A DNA stretch of 13,791 nucleotides from an uncultured Prevotella sp. (GTDB taxonomy: Bacteria; Bacteroidota; Bacteroidia; Bacteroidales; Bacteroidaceae), in the NCBI GenBank assembly GCA_937898715.1, contig CALEKA010000067.1:1-13791 (forward strand), given 5' to 3'. Below are positions 7,651 through 13,791 of this stretch, one piece after another (position 1 is the first letter of the stretch; each line of letters begins with the position of its first letter). The notes under the pieces are model-generated. The model was not told where the DNA came from. It worked only from the letters and a program-made list of their open reading frames with translations, and ran no database searches. The translations under genes and the position numbers were made by a program.

Positions 7651-7670
7651 GTTCGTTTAGGTTCGTTTAG
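7651..7670. repeat. 10-bp tandem duplication touching the ilvB start
   Basis: GTTCGTTTAG occurs twice in a row on the plus strand (CTAAACGAAC twice on the coding strand), ending at the base before the ilvB ATG. It occupies the ribosome-binding region and contains no Shine-Dalgarno sequence, as is normal in this phylum. Confidence 0.9.
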
Positions 7671-7676
7671 TTGCTG

Positions 7677-7730
7677 TGTTTGCTACAAGTGGAGTATTGA
7701 CTCTTAACGGAGCAAGCTCTTAGCACAACA
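7677..7730 (-). promoter_or_regulatory. structured RNA segment upstream of ilvB
   Basis: On the coding strand TGTTGTGCTA (7730-7721) can pair with TAGCAAACA (7685-7677) as a 9-bp stem with one bulged G. It encloses two short hairpins, GAGC-TT-GCTC and GAGT-CAAT-ACTC. The 5' arm overlaps the last codons and stop of the putative leader peptide. No T-run follows, so a classic attenuator terminator is not visible; translational or Rho-linked control would be alternatives. Function is inferred. Confidence 0.35.
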
Positions 7731-7794
7731 TCTGCAATGATATTACTACGATACACGCATTATATATATACACATTATATATATGTATAGGCAT
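7720..7794 (-). CDS. putative Ile/Val-rich leader peptide upstream of ilvBNC
   Basis: A 24-codon ORF starts at the ATG read at 7794-7792 and ends at TAA (7722-7720), 69 bases before the ilvB start. Ten of its 24 residues are Ile, Val or Leu. The segment CIVVIS (residues 14-19) resembles the Ile/Val runs of enterobacterial ilv leader peptides. The first half is encoded by alternating TA sequence, so its Ile/Tyr content could be trivial, but the IVVI block lies outside those tracts. The IVVI codons (7752-7741) sit just before the 5' arm of the stem at 7721-7730, so a ribosome stalled there would leave that stem free while one reaching the stop would cover it. It could equally be chance. No ribosome profiling or conservation evidence is available here. 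Confidence 0.35.
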   Translation of the reverse strand: MPIHIYNVYIYNACIVVISLQMLC

Positions 7795-7862
7795 TTATAT
7801 ATATAAGCGATGTATTCGCAGCGTACTTATCGAGATTCTCAATGAGAGAATAGAATTCTATA
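7743..7862. other. ilvD-ilvB intercistronic tract with alternating TA runs
   Basis: Three TATATATA-type tracts lie within about 45 bases (7760-7806), each followed on the coding strand by AATG or AAATG. Just after the ilvD stop are a perfect 10-bp palindrome TAGAATTCTA (7851-7860) and a hairpin ATTCTC-TCATT-GAGAAT (7835-7851). No TAnnTTTG box is visible, so a separate ilvB promoter is not supported. The TA runs are flexible, easily melted DNA and form weakly structured RNA. Confidence 0.6.
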
Positions 7863-9662
7863 TTAGATTTCGCGCACACCGCCCTTATCGGCGCTGCTCA
7901 CCATAGAAGCATAAGCACGGAGCGCTTTGCTCACTTCACGATGGCGCTGCAACGGACGCATGGGGCGTGCAGCCAATTCTTCATCGGTCAGATGAACGCT
8001 GATGCTGCGCGAAGGAATATCTATTTCTATGATATCACCATCTACGATCTTGCCAATAGCGCCACCTGCTGCTGCCTCGGGCGAGATATGACCAATGCTC
8101 AAGCCCGATGTGCCACCCGAGAAGCGGCCATCCGTAATCAGCGCACAAGCTTTGCCCAGATGGCGGCTCTTTATATAAGAGGTGGGGTAAAGCATTTCTT
8201 GCATACCCGGACCACCCTTCGGACCTTCGTGGGTAATGACCACTACATCGCCAGCTTGCACCTTGCCTCCCAAGATACCCTTGCAGGCTTCATCTTGTGA
8301 ATCAAACACACGTGCCGGGCCTTCGAAGTGCCACAGGCTCTCGTCTACACCTGCCGTCTTGACCACACAGCCATCTTTAGCAATATTGCCGAAGAGTACG
8401 GCTAAACCACCATCCTTCGTATAAGCATGTTCGAGGTCGCGTATGCAACCCGTAGCACGATCGTCGTCGAGCGTCTGGTAAGTGCGGTCTTGCGACCCCA
8501 TTTCTGTGCTAAACTTTCCTCCAGGCGCACTGCTATAGATGCGCTTTGCTTCGGGAGTGATCTCGCTATTTGTGATGCTATATTTGTCTATATCTTCTTT
8601 GAGCGACGTGCCGTTAACGCGACGTGCTGTAAGGTCGAGCAGCCCTCCCTTAGCCAATTCGCCAAGAATACCGAGCACACCTCCAGCGCGGTTACACTCC
8701 TGCACGGAGTAGCGCTGCGTATTGGGCGAAAGTTTGCATAAGCACGGCACGTGGCGGCTCAACTGGTCGATATCATTCATCTTGAAGTCTACGCCTGCTT
8801 CGTTGGCAACAGCCAAGAGGTGGAGCACAGTGTTAGTCGATCCACCCATAGCGATGTCGAGCGTCATAGCATTGAGGAATGCCTGACGTGTGGCAATAGA
8901 TCGCGGAAGCACGGTCGTGTCGCCCTTCTCATAATAGTTGAGAGCATTGGTTACGATTTGGTGTGCTGCCTGCTTGAAGAGTTCGCGACGATTCACGTGA
9001 GTGGCCAGTATCGTTCCGTTGCCGGGGAGAGAAAGGCCGAGGGCTTCTGTAAGGCAGTTCATAGAGTTGGCGGTAAACATGCCCGAGCAACTTCCGCAGC
9101 CAGGACAGGAGCGCTTCTCTACTTCAGCCAGTTCTTCATCGCTTACGGAAGTATCGGCTCCCTTAATCATCGCCGTGATCAAGTCGACGTTTTGTCCGCC
9201 ATACCGACCTGCTTCCATAGGACCGCCGCTCACAAAAATAGTAGGAATATTCAAGCGCATAGCTGCCATCAGCATACCCGGCGTGATCTTATCGCAATTG
9301 GAGATGCACACCAAAGCGTCGGCCTTGTGAGCCTGTACCATATACTCCACAGAGTCGGCTATGATATCACGTGAGGGGAGCGAGTAGAGCATGCCATCGT
9401 GTCCCATGGCTATACCATCGTCGATTGCTATGGTATTAAACTCTGCAGCATAACATCCGAGGGCTTCTATTTCTTGCTTCACGAGCTGACCGGCTTCGTG
9501 CAGATGAGTATGTCCGGGGACGAACTGTGTAAAGGAGTTGGCTATGGCTATAATTGGCTTGCCAAACTGTTCACGTTTCATTCCCGCTGCCATCCACAGG
9601 GCACGGGCACCGGCCATTCTTCGGCCCTCAGTGCTGAATGCACTACGCAACTGTATTTTCAT
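7863..9662 (-). CDS. ilvD: dihydroxy-acid dehydratase
   Basis: IlvD (599 residues) dehydrates 2,3-dihydroxyisovalerate and 2,3-dihydroxy-3-methylvalerate to the 2-keto acids that precede valine/leucine and isoleucine. Iron-sulfur and Mg2+ motifs are intact: ANSFTQFVPGHTHL at residues 41-54, DDGIAMGHDGM, SNCDKITPGM with Cys123, and SCPGCGSCSGMFTANSMNC with Cys186, Cys189 and Cys192. GRFSGGTSGLSIGHISPEAA marks the C-terminal domain. The ANSF form without a Cys at that position matches the E. coli-type enzyme, which uses an oxygen-sensitive [4Fe-4S] cluster, in keeping with an anaerobe. Length is slightly below the roughly 616 residues of E. coli IlvD. It is the first gene of the operon; its ATG lies about 92 bases after the inferred transcription start. 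Leu, IlvE and IlvA functions must be encoded elsewhere. Confidence 0.96.
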   Translation of the reverse strand: MKIQLRSAFSTEGRRMAGARALWMAAGMKREQFGKPIIAIANSFTQFVPGHTHLHEAGQLVKQEIEALGCYAAEFNTIAIDDGIAMGHDGMLYSLPSRDIIADSVEYMVQAHKADALVCISNCDKITPGMLMAAMRLNIPTIFVSGGPMEAGRYGGQNVDLITAMIKGADTSVSDEELAEVEKRSCPGCGSCSGMFTANSMNCLTEALGLSLPGNGTILATHVNRRELFKQAAHQIVTNALNYYEKGDTTVLPRSIATRQAFLNAMTLDIAMGGSTNTVLHLLAVANEAGVDFKMNDIDQLSRHVPCLCKLSPNTQRYSVQECNRAGGVLGILGELAKGGLLDLTARRVNGTSLKEDIDKYSITNSEITPEAKRIYSSAPGGKFSTEMGSQDRTYQTLDDDRATGCIRDLEHAYTKDGGLAVLFGNIAKDGCVVKTAGVDESLWHFEGPARVFDSQDEACKGILGGKVQAGDVVVITHEGPKGGPGMQEMLYPTSYIKSRHLGKACALITDGRFSGGTSGLSIGHISPEAAAGGAIGKIVDGDIIEIDIPSRSISVHLTDEELAARPMRPLQRHREVSKALRAYASMVSSADKGGVREI

Positions 9663-9760
9663 AACTATTGGGACGTTTATGTCAAATAGCTGTGATGCGC
9701 CCCTTTATGAATGAGCGTACCGCCGCTTACAGATTACTATCTTGTTGTTATTTTGAATTG

Positions 9761-9795
9761 CAAATGTAAACATTTATCCAATACACGCATACAAA
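9761..9795 (-). promoter_or_regulatory. putative promoter of the ilvDBNC operon
   Basis: Read on the minus strand, TACATTTG (9768-9761) matches the Bacteroidetes -7 box. TTTG at 9795-9792 lies 23 bases upstream, a slightly long -33 spacing. Transcription would start near 9754, leaving a leader of about 92 bases before ilvD. No Ile/Val-rich leader ORF, T-box-like structure or intrinsic terminator was seen in that leader. Confidence 0.6.
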
Positions 9796-10219
9796 ATGCA
9801 ACAAAATCTTTCTTTTTTTCTGTTTTTCTGTTACAATATGCGCATTTTCCTCATGAATATGCAATTTATTTAAGGCATAAAGAGAGTGTGCACAGGGGGC
9901 GGATATGAGCAGCCATTGGTCTTCATGCTTCTATAAAAAACTCCCCAACCGTCTTCAGAATATCTTCATCTCGTCCAAGGATTATCTTTTCGCCGTCTGC
10001 CGATGGCCTTCGGCAGAGCTACCGATGGCCTTTGGTAAAGCTGCCGATGGCCTTCGGCAGAGCTACCGATGGCCTTCGGCAGAGCTGCCGATGGCCTTCG
10101 GTAAAGCCAAAGATGATGTTCGTCAAACAGGAAATAGACATTCAGCAGATAGGAAGACAATGTTTGACAGAGACGAAGTCGCTTACCATTACATAACGCT
10201 CATGCCGAGCATACTACTG
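9796..10219. other. intergenic tract between the hexosaminidase terminator and the ilv promoter
   Basis: No credible gene was found in this ~420-base stretch. It holds an A/T-rich block (9796-9880), a G-run near 9895 and the tandem 22-bp array. ORFs cross the array on both strands, but they owe their length to the repeats and show no domain or codon signal. Nothing else recognisable was seen. Confidence 0.6.
9999..10108. repeat. five tandem 22-bp palindromic units
   Basis: Five contiguous 22-bp units start at 9999, 10021, 10043, 10065 and 10087. Each has a 16-base near-palindrome, GCCGATGGCCTTCGGC, plus a 6-base linker AGAGCT or close variant. The palindrome pairs at every position except one central T-T. 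Unit 2 reads ACCGATGGCCTTTGGT: its first and last bases changed together (G-C to A-T) and one pair became G-T, so pairing is kept. Unit 4 has an A/C end mismatch and unit 5 a G/T end pair. Units are contiguous with no unique spacers. Confidence 0.9.
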
Positions 10220-10256
10220 AAAAAGCTCCTTAACGTATCTTACCGTTAAGGAGCTT
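10220..10256 (-). terminator. intrinsic terminator after the hexosaminidase gene
   Basis: AAGCTCCTTAACG and CGTTAAGGAGCTT (plus-strand arms 10223-10235 and 10244-10256) form a perfect 13-bp stem with an 8-base loop. Five T follow on the minus strand (A run at 10220-10224). It sits 20 bases after the hexosaminidase stop. Confidence 0.9.
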
Positions 10257-10275
10257 AAGAGTTTTCTTTATTATT

Positions 10276-11928
10276 TTATTTGCCTGTAAAGGCATGTTTG
10301 CCGTAGTTGATGCCTTTGGCTTGATAGAAAGAAGGCTCAAGTTGCATACGCTGCAGGAAGTCGGGATAGTTGCGAAGCTCTTGTGGTGTCCATCCTGCTT
10401 CTGCCACAGCAGCAAGGCGAGGAAACATGAGATATTCCAAGACGGAGGATGTCTCGACCCACTCAGTCCAGAAGTTGGCTTGCACGCCAAGGTATTGTGG
10501 CTGCTGAGCGGTGGGGACGTTCTTCATCGGCACGTAATTGTATACGGCTTCGAGCGTTTCGGTGCCATGGCCCTGTGAGCGTGGTTCGTTAGGATCTTTG
10601 CTTTGTCGGCGGTTGATATAATAAGGAATCTGTGGCGTAAGGATTGTGGTGAGTCCACGTCCAACGGCATCGCGAGCGGCAGCGTCGGCGCCTATCCATG
10701 CCATGATTGTAAAGTCTTTGCCCAGTGGAGCGGTGTTGCCATGAAGTGCTTCGTTCCAAAATATCAACTTGCGTTGACGGCTTTGAGGCTTCGTGGCTAT
10801 ATAGTCCTTGAGTTGGCGATAGAAGTTGATTTGTAGGTCGCGGTAGTTGTCGGAACCGAGCGTCTTAAGTTGTGCTGTGCAATCGGCATTTGCTTTCCAC
10901 TTCTGCACGGGACACTCGTCGCCGCCCAAATGAATATAGTTGAAGGGGAATATATCGGTCAGCTCGTCGATTACGTCCTTGGCAAACGTTACGGCTTGCG
11001 GATTGGACACGTTGATCACATCGCTCGACATGCCTTGATAGAGCCATACTTCGTGCTGATTTTGCGGATCGCAGGCCAAGAACTCGGGATAAGCTGCTAC
11101 TGCGGCTTGAGAATGTCCGGGAATGTCAACTTCGGGCACCACTTCGATGAATCGGTCGCGAGCATACTTTACGATTTCGCGTGCGTCTTCCTGCGTGTAA
11201 TACCCTCCATAGCGCTGTCCGTCGGGCTTGGTATCGCCCCAACCGAGCACTTTGCTTTGTCGCCATGCTCCCACCTCGGTGAGTTTGGGATATTTCTTGA
11301 TTTCGATACGCCATCCTTGATCTTCGGTCAGGTGCCAATGAAAGCGGTTCATCTTGTAGGCTGCCATCATATCAAGGATGCGCTTTACCTCTTCTTTTCC
11401 GAAGAAATGTCGTCCTTCATCAAGCATGAATCCGCGCCAACCGAATCGGGGAGCATCCTCTATCTCTACTACTGGCAGCGACCATCCCTTTATTGAATCG
11501 GGGGCTGCGATGCCTGCCATGACCGAGCGTGAAGCGAGCAGCTGCTGAAGCGACTGCAGGGCATAGAAGAAGCCTGCTGGACGCGATGCCTCTACCTTGA
11601 TTTGCTTTTCGCTGACTGAGAGTTTGTAAGCTTCGGGAGCAAGTGTGGAGTTGAGTTTCAGCTGAAGCGCACCGCCCTTCTTTACTTGCTTCAATGAGGT
11701 ACCTGTGGTCTGCTGAAAGTTTTTTCCGAATCGTGAGAGCACCCATGCGATGCTATCGCCTTCATAAGCGTCGGTCGATGCTTTCAAGCTTTTTCCAAAC
11801 ACGAAGTGTCCCGTTCCCTGCGTCACTTTCGCGGGAAGCGGAACGAGGTGTAGCGGTTCTGCGGCCTGCATACCGAGGTGCGTAGCGAGCAACATGCCCG
11901 CCATAGCTACATATTTTGATATATTCAT
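10276..11928 (-). CDS. beta-N-acetylhexosaminidase, GH20 family, secreted
   Basis: This 550-residue enzyme is a predicted exo-acting GH20 glycosidase that removes terminal GlcNAc/GalNAc from glycans, using the substrate acetamido group as nucleophile. A signal peptide covers residues 1 to about 22 (MNISKYVAMAGMLL ... GMQA). The GH20 N-terminal domain spans roughly 25-155. The catalytic barrel follows, with RGFMLDEGRHFF (165-176), MNRFHWHLTEDQGWRIEI (193-210), EVVPEVDIPGHSQA (262-275) and the catalytic pair Asp337-Glu338 in HLGGDECP. WTEW at 487-490 is the usual sugar-stacking Trp region. Length is typical of single-module GH20 enzymes, with no extra C-terminal domain or sorting tail, so periplasmic action is likely. 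It lies 59 bases after the acidic hypothetical gene and shares its promoter; no TAnnTTTG box was seen in the gap. Host mucin, N-glycan or chitin-type fragments are possible substrates; the sequence does not choose between them. Confidence 0.95.
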   Translation of the reverse strand: MNISKYVAMAGMLLATHLGMQAAEPLHLVPLPAKVTQGTGHFVFGKSLKASTDAYEGDSIAWVLSRFGKNFQQTTGTSLKQVKKGGALQLKLNSTLAPEAYKLSVSEKQIKVEASRPAGFFYALQSLQQLLASRSVMAGIAAPDSIKGWSLPVVEIEDAPRFGWRGFMLDEGRHFFGKEEVKRILDMMAAYKMNRFHWHLTEDQGWRIEIKKYPKLTEVGAWRQSKVLGWGDTKPDGQRYGGYYTQEDAREIVKYARDRFIEVVPEVDIPGHSQAAVAAYPEFLACDPQNQHEVWLYQGMSSDVINVSNPQAVTFAKDVIDELTDIFPFNYIHLGGDECPVQKWKANADCTAQLKTLGSDNYRDLQINFYRQLKDYIATKPQSRQRKLIFWNEALHGNTAPLGKDFTIMAWIGADAAARDAVGRGLTTILTPQIPYYINRRQSKDPNEPRSQGHGTETLEAVYNYVPMKNVPTAQQPQYLGVQANFWTEWVETSSVLEYLMFPRLAAVAEAGWTPQELRNYPDFLQRMQLEPSFYQAKGINYGKHAFTGK

Positions 11929-11987
11929 GGGGAGTATACTTTTTTTGAGTTTGAAGTTTGTAGTTTTTAGGTGATGAGGTTGTCCGA

Positions 11988-12428
11988 TTATTCTTTTGAT
12001 AGATTTTCCCAGAACGATTCAAGGTCCTGCTCGAGTCCTTGCATGAGTTCGCCACTGATCAAGATAGTCTCGTCGTCTACGAGGTAGAGGTCTGCCAACG
12101 TCTCACGATCTTCTCCCATAAGCACATAGGAGTAGGGCTTGAGCACTGCCACGTGTTCGGTCACATCTTTAATGCGCTCGATAGCATGCTGAAGAATGGG
12201 CTGCACGGCTTGATAGAAGTGTTCATCGTTATTGCCTATCCACTCTTCCACTACGCAACGCGTCAACTCATGGTCATCGTCATCAAACACAAGGAGTTCG
12301 CCGCTTTCCTGTTTCACTTGCAGATATAGGTCGGTCAGGGGCAGGTTTTCTGCCTGTTGTGGAAATTTGGAAGCCGCTTTTCTTAGGGCTCTTTCTATCT
12401 GCTGATAGGTCTGTTCGGTAGCTGTCAT
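11988..12428 (-). CDS. acidic hypothetical protein, 146 residues
   Basis: I do not recognise a named family. The 146-residue protein has no signal peptide or membrane segment and should be cytoplasmic. It is acidic, with clusters such as VFDDDDHE and LVDDETIL. The N-terminus looks helical (TYQQIERALRKAASKFP), followed by a predicted strand (DLYLQV, ELLVFD), a central helix around FYQAVQPILQHAIERI, then a strand-rich section (AVLKPYSYVLM, DLYLVDDETILIS) and a C-terminal helix. This alternation suggests a compact alpha/beta fold. It has a near-canonical promoter at 12492-12521, with the start ATG about 57 bases after the inferred transcription start. It probably forms an operon with the GH20 gene, but the pairing does not obviously suggest a shared function. 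Confidence 0.8.
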   Translation of the reverse strand: MTATEQTYQQIERALRKAASKFPQQAENLPLTDLYLQVKQESGELLVFDDDDHELTRCVVEEWIGNNDEHFYQAVQPILQHAIERIKDVTEHVAVLKPYSYVLMGEDRETLADLYLVDDETILISGELMQGLEQDLESFWENLSKE

Positions 12429-12491
12429 AGTATTGCGTATTTATATCATGCGAGGCCGATATCTGCGGTGAGCTTGTTCGCCCTTGCCTTG

Positions 12492-12521
12492 CAAATGTAC
12501 GATTTTTATAGCATACGCAAA
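12492..12521 (-). promoter_or_regulatory. Bacteroidetes-type promoter of the hypothetical/GH20 operon
   Basis: On the minus strand TTTG (12521-12518), an 18-base spacer and TACATTTG (12499-12492) closely match the Bacteroidetes -33/-7 consensus TTTG-N19-TAnnTTTG. Transcription would start near 12485. Confidence 0.8.
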
Positions 12522-12575
12522 GGGATTATGACAGAAGTTTATTGCTTTCCTAAGCTATTAGGGGCATAAAGACAC

Positions 12576-12639
12576 AAAAAAAGTTTGACAAGGCTCCTAT
12601 AGCGCTGTATTATTTGCGCTTAGTTTCCTTGTCAAACTT
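12576..12639 (-). terminator. intrinsic terminator after the DUF4369-like lipoprotein gene
   Basis: AAGTTTGACAAGG and CCTTGTCAAACTT (plus-strand arms 12581-12593 and 12627-12639) form a perfect 13-bp stem. An inner AGCGC/GCGCT stem sits in the loop, and seven T follow on the minus strand (A run 12576-12582). It lies about 110 bases downstream of the lipoprotein gene. Confidence 0.85.
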
Positions 12640-12750
12640 GCTTGTATGAGAAAATTACCTATTAAAAACTTCTCGTTTATAATCTTCTTCTCAGCGTTTC
12701 TGCCACTTGCATTGAAGGATTGCCGCTATTAGGCAGATTTTACTATTTCA
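12640..12750. other. 3' untranslated region with a doubtful 28-codon ORF
   Basis: This spans the gap between the terminator and the lipoprotein stop codon. On the plus strand a 28-codon ORF (12646-12732) encodes a hydrophobic peptide, MRKLPIKNFS then FIIFFSAFLPLAL, resembling a bare signal peptide or membrane peptide. Only an imperfect -7 box (TATTATTTG) precedes it, and it lies opposite the probable 3' untranslated region, so it is not called as a gene. Confidence 0.3.
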
Positions 12751-13482
12751 TCACTCGGCCGATGCTTGCTGCAGCATCATTCTGGCGCGAGCCTGACGCA
12801 CATAAGCGTTTACGAAGGGATCGTTGAGAAAGTGTGAGGGTGCAGAGTTGATGATACGACTGATCTGCTGCGTCATGATGGGTGTGGGATATTGGCTGCA
12901 TAGCATGCGGAAGAATCCGGGGCCTAACACGTTGGTGTAATTGTCCATCACGAATTTTGTCTCTAAGTCTTCGGTGCGCTTATTGAGGTGGGCTAACTTT
13001 TTCCCTACTCGCTCTTGCACTTCGGTGGGAGAATAGCCATCGCGCATGAGCTGCATGGTCTGGCGCTGTAGTTCCCACATCTCGTTGTCCAAGCGGCTAC
13101 GCTTCTTGAAGAATTTGTATAGTCGATCGTTGAGTGGTCCGCCCGTCACGCTCTGCGTGGCATTGTCCACTTGTATGCTGATTCTTCCGTTTTCCAATAC
13201 GAGCGGCATCACACATTGATTGCCGGTGTAGATCATCGCCATCATGGTAGAGTCTACATCGCCCTCAAAGTTGAACTTTCCGTGCACCACCTTGCATGAG
13301 TCGAGACACACCGAAACAGTCTGCTGAATTGTGCGCACCTTTTCGCCATCCGATGAGGATACGCGCAAATACAGCATACGTCCATCCAGGCAAGGTATGT
13401 TGGAATTGCCTGCGATGTTGTACTGTTCAGCACACGAGGTGAGCAGCAGAAGAGAGGATAATATGAGCAGAACTTTATTCAT
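12751..13482 (-). CDS. DUF4369-like lipoprotein without a thioredoxin domain
   Basis: The mature start is MNKVLLILSSLLLLTSC, a lipoprotein signal peptide with lipidated Cys17, giving a 243-residue precursor. An in-frame ATG at 13518 would add 12 residues, but it lies only three bases beyond the -7 box and upstream of the expected transcription start, so 13482 is chosen. Residues about 20-125 (YNIAGN, DGRMLYLRV, DSCKVVHGKFNFEGDVDS, LVLENGRISIQVD, VTGGPLNDRLYKF) match the pattern of DUF4369, usually the N-terminal part of Bacteroidetes thioredoxin-like lipoproteins. The following 115 residues are helical and charged (DNEMWELQRQTMQLM, LNKRTEDLETKFV), and there is no CxxC or AhpC/TSA domain. It is therefore a stand-alone form of unknown role on the membrane. 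Own promoter and terminator suggest a single-gene unit. Confidence 0.8.
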   Translation of the reverse strand: MNKVLLILSSLLLLTSCAEQYNIAGNSNIPCLDGRMLYLRVSSSDGEKVRTIQQTVSVCLDSCKVVHGKFNFEGDVDSTMMAMIYTGNQCVMPLVLENGRISIQVDNATQSVTGGPLNDRLYKFFKKRSRLDNEMWELQRQTMQLMRDGYSPTEVQERVGKKLAHLNKRTEDLETKFVMDNYTNVLGPGFFRMLCSQYPTPIMTQQISRIINSAPSHFLNDPFVNAYVRQARARMMLQQASAE

Positions 13483-13520
13483 AAAACCGCTTGTAATGAT
13501 GCTTTGCTGAGATTGCATAG

Positions 13521-13528
13521 CAAATATA
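13521..13528 (-). promoter_or_regulatory. -7 box of the DUF4369-like lipoprotein gene
   Basis: TATATTTG on the minus strand matches TAnnTTTG. No good -33 TTTG was found at the expected distance. The inferred transcription start near 13514 lies downstream of the ATG at 13518, which decides in favour of the ATG at 13482. Confidence 0.6.
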
Positions 13529-13609
13529 CGATGTTTACTCCGAATGCTGCATACTCTTTATCGTAAACCATGCACGGTATAAATCTTTTTTGAGATTTAA
13601 TCCAACGTG

Positions 13610-13637
13610 TGTGAAGAAAACGTGCAGTTTTTTCACA
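13610..13637. repeat. imperfect hairpin upstream of the lipoprotein promoter
   Basis: TGTGAAGAAAAC and GTTTTTTCACA form an 11-12 bp stem with one bulge and a 5-base loop. A second small palindrome AAATCT-TTTTTG-AGATTT lies at 13581-13598. Neither is followed by a strong T-run on either strand. The remaining 13529-13679 stretch shows no gene. Confidence 0.5.
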
Positions 13638-13679
13638 ATTAAGGAGAGTTTTTAAGGCACAAAGGAATGTGGTAGTTTT

Positions 13680-13791
13680 AAGTTTTGAGGTTATTAGGTT
13701 AGTTTGAAGTTTTGAGGTTATTAGGTTATAAAGTTTGTTTGAAGTTTTGAGGTTATTAGGTTATAAAGTTTGTTTGAAGTTTTGAGGTTAT
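13680..13791. repeat. 35-bp tandem repeat array running off the window
   Basis: Full 35-bp units lie at 13707-13741 and 13742-13776, each starting AAGTTTTGAGGTTATTAGG and ending AAAGTTTGTTTG, and are identical. The first unit (13680-13706) is 27 bases, lacking an internal 8-base segment. A fourth is cut at the window end after 15 bases. Similar low-complexity sequence (GTTTGAAGTTTGTAG) occurs in the gap before the GH20 gene near 11950. Confidence 0.9.

Noticed and set aside
9663..9760. T-box or other riboswitch in the ilvD leader
   Set aside because: The leader of about 92 bases shows no T-box core sequence, no strong stem and no terminator/antiterminator pair.
9905..10249. 114-codon plus-strand ORF, and a 64-codon minus-strand ORF at 9966-10160
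   Set aside because: Both owe their length to the 22-bp repeat array. The plus ORF also runs through the GH20 terminator hairpin, and neither shows a domain or plausible initiation context.
13483..13518. Upstream ATG extending the DUF4369-like lipoprotein by 12 residues
   Set aside because: It lies three bases from the -7 box and upstream of the expected transcription start, and it spoils the signal peptide.
9999..13791. CRISPR array at the 22-bp or 35-bp repeats
   Set aside because: Units are contiguous without unique spacers and there are no cas genes.

Overview
The window looks like a chromosomal segment from a Bacteroidales bacterium, most likely Prevotella or a close relative. The evidence is the TAnnTTTG-type -7 promoter boxes, the lack of Shine-Dalgarno sites, the lipoprotein signal peptides, a Prevotella-style C-terminal tail (YDLSGRRV ... 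GIYIQQGKKIIVK) on a secreted protein, and the gene content. No rRNA, tRNA, transposase, CRISPR array or phage gene was seen.

Left part (1-4060, plus strand). A clostripain-family (C11) cysteine peptidase lipoprotein (134-1432) is followed by a 589-residue secreted protein (1821-3590) and an unlisted 57-codon small ORF (3616-3789). The last two are bracketed by two nearly identical ~147-bp inverted-repeat elements (1467-1616 and 3810-3960). Each element carries eight ATTAAT hexamers with mirror-symmetric spacing 10/11/12-25-12/11/10. An inverted extra half-element (3961-4032) abuts the right copy. The secreted gene has a -7 box preceded by an 8-G homopolymer at about the -33 position.

Middle part (4062-9795, minus strand). 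This is a branched-chain amino acid operon in the order ilvD-ilvB-ilvN-ilvC, with a promoter upstream of ilvD (9761-9795) and a strong intrinsic terminator after ilvC (4062-4117). IlvB/IlvN condense pyruvate (or pyruvate plus 2-ketobutyrate), IlvC reduces and isomerises the product, and IlvD dehydrates it to the 2-keto acids for valine, leucine and isoleucine. The 212-bp ilvD-ilvB gap holds alternating TA tracts, a possible 24-codon leader peptide rich in Ile/Val/Leu, a structured segment and a 10-bp tandem duplication touching the ilvB start.

Right part (9796-13791, minus strand). An intergenic tract carries five tandem 22-bp palindromic units (9999-10108). Next comes a two-gene unit of an acidic hypothetical protein (11988-12428) and a GH20 beta-N-acetylhexosaminidase (10276-11928), bounded by a near-canonical Bacteroidetes promoter and an intrinsic terminator. 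A DUF4369-like lipoprotein (12751-13482) has its own promoter and terminator. The window ends inside a 35-bp tandem repeat array (13680-13791).
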